Source: an uncultured OCS116 cluster bacterium (GTDB taxonomy: Bacteria; Pseudomonadota; Alphaproteobacteria; Rhizobiales; TMED25). Taken from it: a stretch of 64,000 bases of DNA. Shown here piece after piece: positions 52,441-59,987 of the stretch. The number at the start of each line of letters is the position of its first letter. The first letter of the stretch is position 1. Below the pieces are notes generated by a model. The model was not told where the DNA came from and did not search any database. It saw only the letters and a list, made by a program, of their open reading frames with translations. Made by a program: the position numbers and the translations under genes. The stretch spans positions 168,087-232,086 of the forward strand of contig CACMIP010000001.1 in NCBI GenBank assembly GCA_902613795.1. Reading direction: 5' to 3'.

Positions 52441-53403
52441 ATGAAAAACGGTCCACTTGTAGTTGTAACGGATAGCCCATTTCCTTCACTAGATCCAGCA
52501 AAAAAGGCGCTGGAAGAAGCAAATGCAGAGGTCGTTCAGGCCCCTAGCAGTTCTGAGGAAGATATTATTAAGGCAGCTGAGAATGCGGATGCAATCCTAG
52601 TTACTTATGCCAAGCTAAATGAAAATATACTAAGAAGCCTAAAAAATTGTAGGGCGATAGGTCGGTTTGGAATTGGCGTTGATAATATAGATCTAAAGGT
52701 TGCGGGTGAATTAGGGATATCTGTTAATTATGTTCCAGATTACTGCCTTGATGAAGTATCAGACCAAGCAATGGCTATGATTATATCAATGGCAAGAAAA
52801 ATACCACAATCAAACAAACTTGTTCAATCCGGTAGATGGGAGATGCCAGCCGTTGTCCCAATGTATAGGTTAAGAGGTAAAACTGTGGGTCTTATTGGGT
52901 TTGGAAATATTCCAAGACTTATGACACCTAAGGCTCAGGCATTTGGCTTTAATGTGATTGCCTCTGACCCATATGCGCCAAAAGAACTATTTGAAAAGTA
53001 TGGAGTTGAAAGCGTTAGCATGGATGAATTATATGAAAGATCAGACTTCATTTCTGTACATGCCCCCTTACTCCCAGAGACAAAGGGTTTGGTAAATAAA
53101 GACGCATTCAAAAAAATGAAAGATACTGCAATTATTGTGAATACAGCGCGTGGTCCACTTATCAATGAGAAAGATTTGATAGAAGCCCTCGATATGAATG
53201 AAATTGGTGGAGCTGGTTTGGACGTTGTTGAGACTGAGCCCTTGCCAGAAAATTCTCCGCTTATAGGAAGGGATAATGTGATACTTGCGCCGCATACGGC
53301 CTTTTACTCAGTAGAAGCGCTCGAAGAACTACAGACAAAAGCTGCTTCAGATGTTGCAAGAGTACTAAATGGCGAAGAGCCTGTATACCCAATTAAGGCT
53401 TAG
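52441..53403 (+). CDS. D-2-hydroxyacid dehydrogenase, CtBP-like
   Basis: A 320-residue D-2-hydroxyacid dehydrogenase with GLIGFGNIPR as Rossmann motif, catalytic R in NTARGPLINE, E in VETEP and H in APHTAFYS. Its sequence pattern (VGIGVDNIDL, DEVSDQAMA) resembles the CtBP/phosphoglycerate-dehydrogenase-like branch of bacteria. It probably interconverts a 2-oxo acid and a D-hydroxy acid in the operon's pathway. It follows its paralogue by 8 bp. It converges with a flavin reductase, the stops being 4 bp apart. Confidence 0.9.
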   Translation: MKNGPLVVVTDSPFPSLDPAKKALEEANAEVVQAPSSSEEDIIKAAENADAILVTYAKLNENILRSLKNCRAIGRFGIGVDNIDLKVAGELGISVNYVPDYCLDEVSDQAMAMIISMARKIPQSNKLVQSGRWEMPAVVPMYRLRGKTVGLIGFGNIPRLMTPKAQAFGFNVIASDPYAPKELFEKYGVESVSMDELYERSDFISVHAPLLPETKGLVNKDAFKKMKDTAIIVNTARGPLINEKDLIEALDMNEIGGAGLDVVETEPLPENSPLIGRDNVILAPHTAFYSVEALEELQTKAASDVARVLNGEEPVYPIKA

Positions 53404-53407
53404 AGTA

Positions 53408-53875
53408 TTAGTTGCTGATTACCTTTCCCTTTGACAGAACAAGTGGTTTCAAGTCTGAATGGGAGTAGTCAATTACATTACCGACAAAAATTTCATGATC
53501 CCCTCCGGGAAAAATTGAATGCACAACGCACTCGAAGTTTGCGATACACCCTCTAATTTTTGGCAGTTTCTTCTCACTCATATCCCATTGAACATTTAAA
53601 AATTTATTTTCCGATGGGGTCGAAAATATCTTTAATAATTCTTCTTGTTCGCTCGAGAGTATGTTAACCTCAAATGACCTTCTGTATTTAAAGGCATCGA
53701 GACTTGGGGCTTTTTTGGAGAGCCCCCACATGATGAGTGGTGGCTCAAGAGATAATGAAGTAAATGAATTAATTGTAACACCAATAGGTTCAAATTGCTC
53801 ATCTGAGGTCGTAATAATCGCTACACCTGTTGCGAAGCAACCCATAGCTTTCCTTAGATCATTTGTATTTTCCAT
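53408..53875 (-). CDS. Flavin reductase family protein
   Basis: A 155-residue flavin reductase-like protein of the split-barrel FMN-binding fold. Visible are MGCFATGVAIITT, VTINSFTSLSLEPPLIMWGL, the RRSFEVNILS segment and the terminal GDHEIFVGNVIDY. Members supply reduced flavin to monooxygenases. The only luciferase-type monooxygenase in the window is at 0.2-1.3 kb, and it may be the partner. The gene lies 12 bp after the Ldh-type dehydrogenase on the same strand, so the two may form an operon. Confidence 0.87.
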   Translation of the reverse strand: MENTNDLRKAMGCFATGVAIITTSDEQFEPIGVTINSFTSLSLEPPLIMWGLSKKAPSLDAFKYRRSFEVNILSSEQEELLKIFSTPSENKFLNVQWDMSEKKLPKIRGCIANFECVVHSIFPGGDHEIFVGNVIDYSHSDLKPLVLSKGKVISN

Positions 53876-53886
53876 GCTTTTAAATT

Positions 53887-54945
53887 TCAGTATATTTTAT
53901 TAATATTTAATTGCTCGGATAATGCATCCAAGACATTTTTTAAATTCTCATGTATAGGAATGCCATTTTTTGTTCTATCTAGATAAATCTGATGAGATCG
54001 TTCACCAGGCAGTCTTATCTCATTGAAACCAGGCATTAATTTTGATCCCTTCATCTCACTCCATACTTGATCAATATTTTTTTTGAAACCTTCAACTTCT
54101 GTGAAAGAAGCGATGTCGACTGCAATTATGAAATGACCTGTATTTGTAAAACTGGATGCATCAGCATTAAAATCTACTACCGCTTTACCAAATGATGCAC
54201 CATTCAATGTGCCTGCAAGAATGCCGAACATTAGAGCAAGGCCGTAACCCTTTGCCTCACCAATTGGAAGCAGATAGCCTTCACTGGATTTTTTTGGGTC
54301 AGTTAGTGGCTTGCCTTCCCCGTCGATCATCCATCCCACAGGCATTTCTTCATTTCTTTGTAGCTTTTCTTTGACCTTCCCGTAAGCCGCGACTGTAGTT
54401 GCCATATCCAATACAATTGGAGGTTCATTCCAACTTGGGACTGTAATTGCGATAGGATTTGTTGATAGAAGTAGGTCTGTACCGCCCCATGGTGGTACAT
54501 GGTTTCCACTGCCCACCGCAACATAAATGCCAATCATGTTATGTTCTAGAGGAATTCGAGCATACAATGATGCCGGTCCAGCGTGATTTGATGAATTTGC
54601 TCCAACCCAAGCAACGCCGTTCTCTTTTGCTTTTTTGACAGCCAAATTTGCAGCCCGTTCCATCACGAGATGACCCATAGCATTGTCACCATTCAAAACT
54701 GCCATTGAATTCTTTTCACGCTCAATTCGGATATTTGGTGTTTTATTTATTCCACCTGCCAGGAGTCTTTTTGTGTATTGGGGCAATCTAAAGACACCGT
54801 GTGCATCGCTTCCAATAAGATCGGCTTGCGTCATCAGCTTCGCGACAATGTGTGCATTATCTTGAGGTAACCCAATTGTAATTAATGCGGTATTTATAAA
54901 ATTGAATAACTGGTCTTCGCTAATGCGCTTCAAATTTTCTCTCAT
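53887..54945 (-). CDS. Ldh family (type 2 malate/L-lactate dehydrogenase) oxidoreductase
   Basis: A 352-residue NAD(P)-dependent dehydrogenase of the type 2 malate/sulfolactate/ureidoglycolate dehydrogenase family (Ldh_2 fold). Typical segments are ALITIGLPQDNAHIVAKLM, SDAHGVFRLPQY, MAVLNGDNAMGHLVME, GVAWVGANSSNHAGPA and a PLTDP segment. It oxidises a 2-hydroxy acid, the substrate differing by subfamily: malate, lactate, sulfolactate, ureidoglycolate or delta-1-piperideine-2-carboxylate. It is in the same leftward operon as the flavin reductase. The start at 54945 has a matching MREN. Confidence 0.88.
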   Translation of the reverse strand: MRENLKRISEDQLFNFINTALITIGLPQDNAHIVAKLMTQADLIGSDAHGVFRLPQYTKRLLAGGINKTPNIRIEREKNSMAVLNGDNAMGHLVMERAANLAVKKAKENGVAWVGANSSNHAGPASLYARIPLEHNMIGIYVAVGSGNHVPPWGGTDLLLSTNPIAITVPSWNEPPIVLDMATTVAAYGKVKEKLQRNEEMPVGWMIDGEGKPLTDPKKSSEGYLLPIGEAKGYGLALMFGILAGTLNGASFGKAVVDFNADASSFTNTGHFIIAVDIASFTEVEGFKKNIDQVWSEMKGSKLMPGFNEIRLPGERSHQIYLDRTKNGIPIHENLKNVLDALSEQLNINKIY

Positions 54946-55050
54946 AACTAAACCCTTAAAAATGATAATAATGCAATATTATGTTTGATAGCATTTTATT
55001 ATTGAGCAATATAATGATATTCTAATTTTGAATTATTGGGAATAAAATAA

Positions 55051-55341
55051 ATGGTCACATATTGGATAGCAAGGGCAAAAATAATTAATAATGAGTCATA
55101 TCAAAAATATGCAAGTAAGGCTGGAGATATCGTTGAGAGCTATGGCGGTCGTTTTTTAACACGAGGTGGTGATTACCAAATCATGGAGGGTACCGATCAT
55201 TTTACAAGGTTTATCATTGCTGAATTTCCAGATAAACAAAGTGCTATAAATTGTTTTGAGTCAGAAGAGTATAAAAATGCTGCATCGAATAGAAGAAATG
55301 GTTCAGGAGATGTTGATATTGTTTTTGTTGAAAGTAATTAA
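55051..55341 (+). CDS. DUF1330 domain protein
   Basis: A 96-residue protein of the DUF1330 family (dimeric ferredoxin-like fold) with TYWIARAKIINNESYQKYA, GGRFLTRGGDYQIMEG and SEEYKNAASNR as family landmarks. Its role is unknown, and similar small proteins often lie in aromatic or sugar catabolic clusters. It is followed by a cupin gene after 20 bp. No signal peptide. The start is not well marked by a ribosome binding site, so a few residues may be missing or added. Confidence 0.85.
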   Translation: MVTYWIARAKIINNESYQKYASKAGDIVESYGGRFLTRGGDYQIMEGTDHFTRFIIAEFPDKQSAINCFESEEYKNAASNRRNGSGDVDIVFVESN

Positions 55342-55361
55342 ATATAAAATAGGAGAAAATT

Positions 55362-55769
55362 ATGACAGCTACTATTATAAAATATGAGGATAGGCCAAAC
55401 TTCGATAGAGGTGATGGCGTATCTACAGCTCTACTCTATGGTAAGGATAATGCCGAGGGTTCAATATTTACGTCTGGATTTACAACATTTCCAACAGGAA
55501 GAGCGGCCCCTATGCACAGCCATAATTGCTGTGAACAAGTATTAATAATTTCCGGTCATGCAGAAGTTGAATGCGGGGGAATTAAGACTGAATTAACAGC
55601 AATGGATAACTCTTTTATACCGGCAAATGTACCACATAGGTTTAATAATATTGGAGATGAACCCCTCACAATATTTTGGATATACGGCGAAACAAATGTA
55701 ACTAGAACCTTTACGGAGACAGGGGAAACTGTTCAGCATCTCTCATCAGGGGATAAAGTAACAAAATGA
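55362..55769 (+). CDS. Cupin domain protein
   Basis: A 135-residue single-domain cupin with the metal-binding HSHNCCEQVLIISG and VPHRFNNIGDEPLTIFW segments. Cupins of this size act as isomerases, dioxygenases or small-molecule sensors. It has a strong AGGAGAA ribosome binding site six bases before the ATG. Its last bases overlap the next gene by 4 (ATGA), so they are translationally coupled. The function is presumably linked to the beta-hydroxyacid dehydrogenase. Confidence 0.87.
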   Translation: MTATIIKYEDRPNFDRGDGVSTALLYGKDNAEGSIFTSGFTTFPTGRAAPMHSHNCCEQVLIISGHAEVECGGIKTELTAMDNSFIPANVPHRFNNIGDEPLTIFWIYGETNVTRTFTETGETVQHLSSGDKVTK

Positions 55770-56653
55770 AAAATATTATGCCATTTGTTTCTGTTGTTGG
55801 CATCGGTCAGATGGGACTTGGAATTGTAAAAAATATACAAAATGCGGGGTATCTAAATTCTATTTTTGAGATTAATGAAGGTGTTCTTAGTAAATTTAAT
55901 AAAAGCGAAAATCTCATTATTAATGATGCAAAAAAGGGTTTGAAATCTTCTAATGTACTTATCTTTGTTGTTCCAAGTACAACACAAATTAGAGACTTCC
56001 TTTTTGGCTCAAACTGGATTGATAATATCAATGAAAACACAATTATAGTTGACCTTACAACGTCAAACCCTGATGCGACAAAAAAATTATCAAACGAATT
56101 GAGTGTTCGGAAAATAAATTATATTGATTGTGGAATGACCGGAGGTGCTCAGGGCGCAGAAAATGCAACTCTAACATTAATGATGGGTGGCGATAAAGGT
56201 ATTATAGACTCAGTAACTCCCGTATTAGATACTTTTACAAACAGACTAATTCATGTGGGTGACATTGGATCAGGGCATGCACTTAAGCTTATACATAATA
56301 TGGTTACACATACAATATTTCTTGCGACTGTTGAAGGGGTCATTGGTGCGAAAAAACTGGGTATTGATCCTAAGACAGTTATTGATGTGTTTAATTCAGG
56401 TAATGCAAGAAGCTATATATCACAGTCAAGATTCCCAAATCATATATTATCAGAAAAATGGGACGCTAGATCGCGTGTTTCCAACCTCCATAAGGATTTA
56501 AGTATGGTCACAGACTTACTGAATGATAATCAAATTGGCTGCCCTTATGGGGAGCTGACCACAACAATATTACAAAATGCAATATCTTGCGGTCTCGCAG
56601 ATATGGACTTTTCATTACTATATAAAGAATATGAAAAACTTATCAATGATTAA
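55766..56653 (+). CDS. 3-Hydroxyisobutyrate-dehydrogenase-like NAD(P)-dependent oxidoreductase
   Basis: A 295-residue beta-hydroxyacid dehydrogenase with the Rossmann GIGQMG at 12-17, the substrate segment CGMTGGAQGAENATL and the catalytic Lys of GSGHALKLIHN near residue 173. The family contains tartronate semialdehyde reductase, 3-hydroxyisobutyrate dehydrogenase, 6-phosphogluconate-type and imine reductases. It is coupled to the cupin by ATGA overlap and precedes the DctP-like gene by 6 bp. It probably reduces an aldehyde or oxidises a hydroxy acid taken up by the transporter. Confidence 0.87.
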   Translation: MKNIMPFVSVVGIGQMGLGIVKNIQNAGYLNSIFEINEGVLSKFNKSENLIINDAKKGLKSSNVLIFVVPSTTQIRDFLFGSNWIDNINENTIIVDLTTSNPDATKKLSNELSVRKINYIDCGMTGGAQGAENATLTLMMGGDKGIIDSVTPVLDTFTNRLIHVGDIGSGHALKLIHNMVTHTIFLATVEGVIGAKKLGIDPKTVIDVFNSGNARSYISQSRFPNHILSEKWDARSRVSNLHKDLSMVTDLLNDNQIGCPYGELTTTILQNAISCGLADMDFSLLYKEYEKLIND

Positions 56654-56659
56654 TTTGCG

Positions 56660-57583
56660 GTGAGCAGATTGGCAAAGAACAGTATATATTGGGCTGGATA
56701 TCATCCTGAAAAGTCCGTTCAAGCGAAGAGTATTCATTTTCTAAGAAATGAGTTTAAAATGCTCTATGGTGACGATATTGATTTCAAATTTATCTCAGAT
56801 GTCGGAGATTTAGGCTACAATGCAATAGACCTGCTTCACCTTGTTGAAGATGGTCGGATAGATTGTTGCTATTTTTTTTCAAGCTATCTTACAGAGAGAG
56901 TTAATGAGCTAAATATATTTGAAATCCCATTTCAAATATCAAGCAGAGAAATGGTCTACAATTTGCTTGATGGGGAAATAGGCGAATACTTATCAAACAA
57001 AGTTGAACTCAAGACAGGCTATAAAGTAATTGGATGGTGGGATAATGGGATTCGCCACTTAACATCAAATAAAAAAAATATTAAGTCTATAGATGATTGC
57101 AAAAATCTGACAATACGAATTGCCAAAAATAGCATGCATAAAATGGCATTCGAGTCGCTTGGCTTCGTAACTAAATTTGTTGATGTTAAGAACCTAAAGA
57201 ATGCAATAATTCAAAACGAAATAGATACACAAGAAAATCCACTTACAAATATCATTAATTACGGTATTGAAAAATATCACAAATATATCACCTTATCGTC
57301 TCATCTTTATGGAACCTCGATTTTACTGTGCAATAAAAAGAAATACTATAGTTGGGATAAGCCATTCCAAGATAACCTTATTACTCTCATTAGGAGAGCA
57401 ACTGTTTACCAAAGACAGCTTGCAATCAATGAGGATGAAAAATGTATGAAATATTTGAGAATGAATGGGGCAGAGATAATAGAATTAAACGAAATACTTC
57501 GTGACGAAATGAAATTAAAATGCTTGGAAGTCGCCCATAATGTTATCGAAAAGTTTCCAGATCATATCAGAAAAATATTATGA
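56660..57583 (+). CDS. TRAP-type substrate-binding protein homologue (DctP family) without visible signal peptide
   Basis: A 307-residue protein with DctP family segments: a FRNEFKML helix, DLLHLVEDGRIDCCYFFSSYL, GYKVIGWWDNGIRHLTS, and IRIAKNSMHKMAFESLG followed by DTQENPLTNII. The DctP signature Arg (IRIAKN) and Asn (QENPLTN) are recognisable. It begins GTG-SRLAKN without a hydrophobic signal peptide, unlike periplasmic DctP. No DctQ or DctM is nearby. Either the true start lies elsewhere, or the protein acts in the cytoplasm as a sensor, or the membrane subunits are remote. It is last in the DUF1330 operon. Confidence 0.8.
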   Translation: MSRLAKNSIYWAGYHPEKSVQAKSIHFLRNEFKMLYGDDIDFKFISDVGDLGYNAIDLLHLVEDGRIDCCYFFSSYLTERVNELNIFEIPFQISSREMVYNLLDGEIGEYLSNKVELKTGYKVIGWWDNGIRHLTSNKKNIKSIDDCKNLTIRIAKNSMHKMAFESLGFVTKFVDVKNLKNAIIQNEIDTQENPLTNIINYGIEKYHKYITLSSHLYGTSILLCNKKKYYSWDKPFQDNLITLIRRATVYQRQLAINEDEKCMKYLRMNGAEIIELNEILRDEMKLKCLEVAHNVIEKFPDHIRKIL

Positions 57584-57594
57584 AAAATTATGAA

Positions 57595-58701
57595 CTAGAA
57601 TATATCATCCATTCTTTCGGGTAAGATAATTTCCTTTTCTTCTTTTGCAGATAAATCCATAGCCATGGTCATAAGTAGATTTCTATGCCCATCTTGAGCT
57701 GTAGCGTGGGGAGTATCTTGACCTGTGCACAAGCGTGTGTACCATGTATTAGTTTCTTCTCGCATCGGACCCCAGAATTGCCCCCCTTGAATATCACCAG
57801 CAGGATAACTGGTTAAAAAATCAACGTGCCTACCTTGCGGTGGAGAATACTCTCTCGATGTGTACCCTGCTCCTTGTGCAATATTCGACGCTAAAACTAA
57901 ATCACGGTGAGTATCCTCAATGTCAATAACACCCTCGGTTCCAACAATACCTATTTCCAAGCCATAAACTGATCCAGGCCAAACTTCTGGTAAGGCCCAA
58001 GAAATATTCATACTCCAAATAGTCCCATCATCCATTGTGAATATGCCAAATGTGGAGTCCTTTGTACCCCATTGATTAAGCACGCCATCAACTGATTTAG
58101 CGTAAATGCTGACAGGATTTTTTCCCTCCATCAACCACATTGACATGTCTAGGCTATGTGTACCTGAGACAACCATCGGTGTAAGATTTTGACGATCATT
58201 TGTTTTATTTATTGTCGCAATTGGGACCATTTTATTCATAAAAGCCCTTGTAACTACGGAATGGACGTGACCAATTTGACCGGTTGTAAGCCTTTCCTTG
58301 ACTGCAAGAAATCTGCGTCTAAACCTATTCGTGTACCCCATGACGGTGTCTATATTGTTGCTCTCAATTGCATCAATAATTTTTCTAGAATCTAGCGGGT
58401 TAGTAGCCAGTGGTTTTTCAATAAATAATGAATGCCCCATCTCTACGGCCTTCAGCGTAGGCTCGACATGTGCATTCTCTTCTGTTGCGATAATAACAGC
58501 ATTAACTTCGCTCCTAATCAGTAGCTCATTAAAATCTGTTGTGTAAAAATCAGCATTGCAATCGGATGCTAATTTCTCAGCTACTTCTTTCCGGATATCA
58601 CAAAGTCCAAGCCATTTAATACCAGGATAGTCGCGGGCTAATTCAGCTCTAATTCTACCAATCGTACCACAACCAATAACTGCTAATCCAATATCTTTCA
58701 T
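57595..58701 (-). CDS. Gfo/Idh/MocA family oxidoreductase
   Basis: A 368-residue Gfo/Idh-family dehydrogenase, with GLAVIGCGTIGRI at the N-terminus and FIEKPLATNP as the EKP motif. It shares the ALPEVWPG and WGPMREET segments with its upstream neighbour and with the dehydrogenase at 5.7 kb. Its start overlaps the previous gene's stop by one base (TAATG), so the two are translationally coupled. The substrate is probably a cyclic polyol, sugar or sugar acid, in common with its neighbour. It is transcribed toward the DctP operon; 11 bp separate the stops. Confidence 0.9.
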   Translation of the reverse strand: MKDIGLAVIGCGTIGRIRAELARDYPGIKWLGLCDIRKEVAEKLASDCNADFYTTDFNELLIRSEVNAVIIATEENAHVEPTLKAVEMGHSLFIEKPLATNPLDSRKIIDAIESNNIDTVMGYTNRFRRRFLAVKERLTTGQIGHVHSVVTRAFMNKMVPIATINKTNDRQNLTPMVVSGTHSLDMSMWLMEGKNPVSIYAKSVDGVLNQWGTKDSTFGIFTMDDGTIWSMNISWALPEVWPGSVYGLEIGIVGTEGVIDIEDTHRDLVLASNIAQGAGYTSREYSPPQGRHVDFLTSYPAGDIQGGQFWGPMREETNTWYTRLCTGQDTPHATAQDGHRNLLMTMAMDLSAKEEKEIILPERMDDIF

Positions 58702-59759
58702 TAAGCTTGCCCCGCTTCAAGTGGGTCTATATTGATGGGCAAATTAATTGGCTCACCTCTTTCAGCAGAAAGATCCGCTGCCTGATATAATTCCATAACA
58801 ACCCTTGCCTCCCTAGGTTTCACTATTACAGGCTTATTGAACAGGATCGCATCTATAAAATTATTTGTTTCCTCAGCCATAGGACCGGCGTTCACATGAC
58901 CGACTGGTTCACCTGGCATCGATGACATTGGGTATTCAATTCCTCTTTCACCGGTCATTATTGTTACATCATTGTGTGTATCATCAAGAATAATCGCGCC
59001 CTTTGACCCAATAAATTCCATTTTGGTTGATGAGTAATTGGGATAACTTGGCGGCAGTACCCATCCAGCACCAACTGTGACAACTGTCCCATCATCGAGC
59101 GTTACCATTATGAACTGACAATCTGCGGAGTTTGAATTTTTTATGAGAACTTTTTCTACTTGCTGTGAATAGACTCTAACGGGTTTTCTTGGGGCAAGAC
59201 ACCAAAGTGCGTAATCAAGGTCATGTGTTGCTTCCATTGCTGCTGGAGATAGTCTTGTTCTTCCTGTTATTCTCTTGGAAAGTTGCGTTGTAATATTTCT
59301 TGATATCAAAACACTTACAGGCTCTCCCAGTGTTCCATCTATAAATTTTTCACGAACATAAGCATACTTAGATCGAAATCTTTGAGAATAACCAATTGTA
59401 AATTGAACTTTATTTTTTTCCGCAAGTCTTATCAACTCATCTGCTTCAGTGAGTGTTCTTGAGATTGGTTTTTCGAGTAATAGATGCTTACCCGCCTCGA
59501 GAGTCTCTTTTGCGATTGGATAGTGTGTACTCTCTGGAGTTGTTGATATCATTATTGCGTGAATATCGTCGTTTTTTAATAAGTCTTTATAATCAAGGGT
59601 TGCACTAGTCGGATTTGTAAGATCGGCTACCTCTTTCAATCTATCTTCTCTTATTTCACAAATATGGAGCTGATCAACTAAGCCATTTTTTGCGGATGCT
59701 TCAGCCCTAATACCCCCGCACCATCCTGTGCCAATTATTCCTACATTTAATCTATCCAT
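58701..59759 (-). CDS. Gfo/Idh/MocA family oxidoreductase
   Basis: A 352-residue dehydrogenase of the Gfo/Idh/MocA family with the N-terminal GIIGTGWCGGIR motif and LLEKPISRTL. It has VLPPSYP and AGPMAEETN segments like its downstream coupled partner. The two may oxidise successive intermediates or form a hetero-oligomer. It is divergent from the GltD-like gene across a 228-bp, very AT-rich intergenic region that probably contains promoters for both. No repeat or regulator gene is visible there. Confidence 0.9.
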   Translation of the reverse strand: MDRLNVGIIGTGWCGGIRAEASAKNGLVDQLHICEIREDRLKEVADLTNPTSATLDYKDLLKNDDIHAIMISTTPESTHYPIAKETLEAGKHLLLEKPISRTLTEADELIRLAEKNKVQFTIGYSQRFRSKYAYVREKFIDGTLGEPVSVLISRNITTQLSKRITGRTRLSPAAMEATHDLDYALWCLAPRKPVRVYSQQVEKVLIKNSNSADCQFIMVTLDDGTVVTVGAGWVLPPSYPNYSSTKMEFIGSKGAIILDDTHNDVTIMTGERGIEYPMSSMPGEPVGHVNAGPMAEETNNFIDAILFNKPVIVKPREARVVMELYQAADLSAERGEPINLPINIDPLEAGQA

Positions 59760-59987
59760 TATTGCCCCCTTTTGTTAAGTATTTTTTTATATATATATTT
59801 GTATTTATTGTCTATGTGAAATTTAGATTAATTATGTAAAATTATTATTTATTTAATTTGAATTAACTATTGATATGTAAATATTTATGTATATATAAAT
59901 TATAGCAAATATTCTTATCAGATTTATTGTTAGATTGATAATTTTACTGTATACAAAATATCTCAAGTGGTTTAATACTAATCAAAA

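Noticed and set aside
59760-59987. Gene or RNA in the 228-bp gap before the GltD-like gene
   Set aside because: The stretch is low-complexity AT-rich DNA with no open frame of note and no structured RNA that I can recognise. It is most likely a divergent promoter region.
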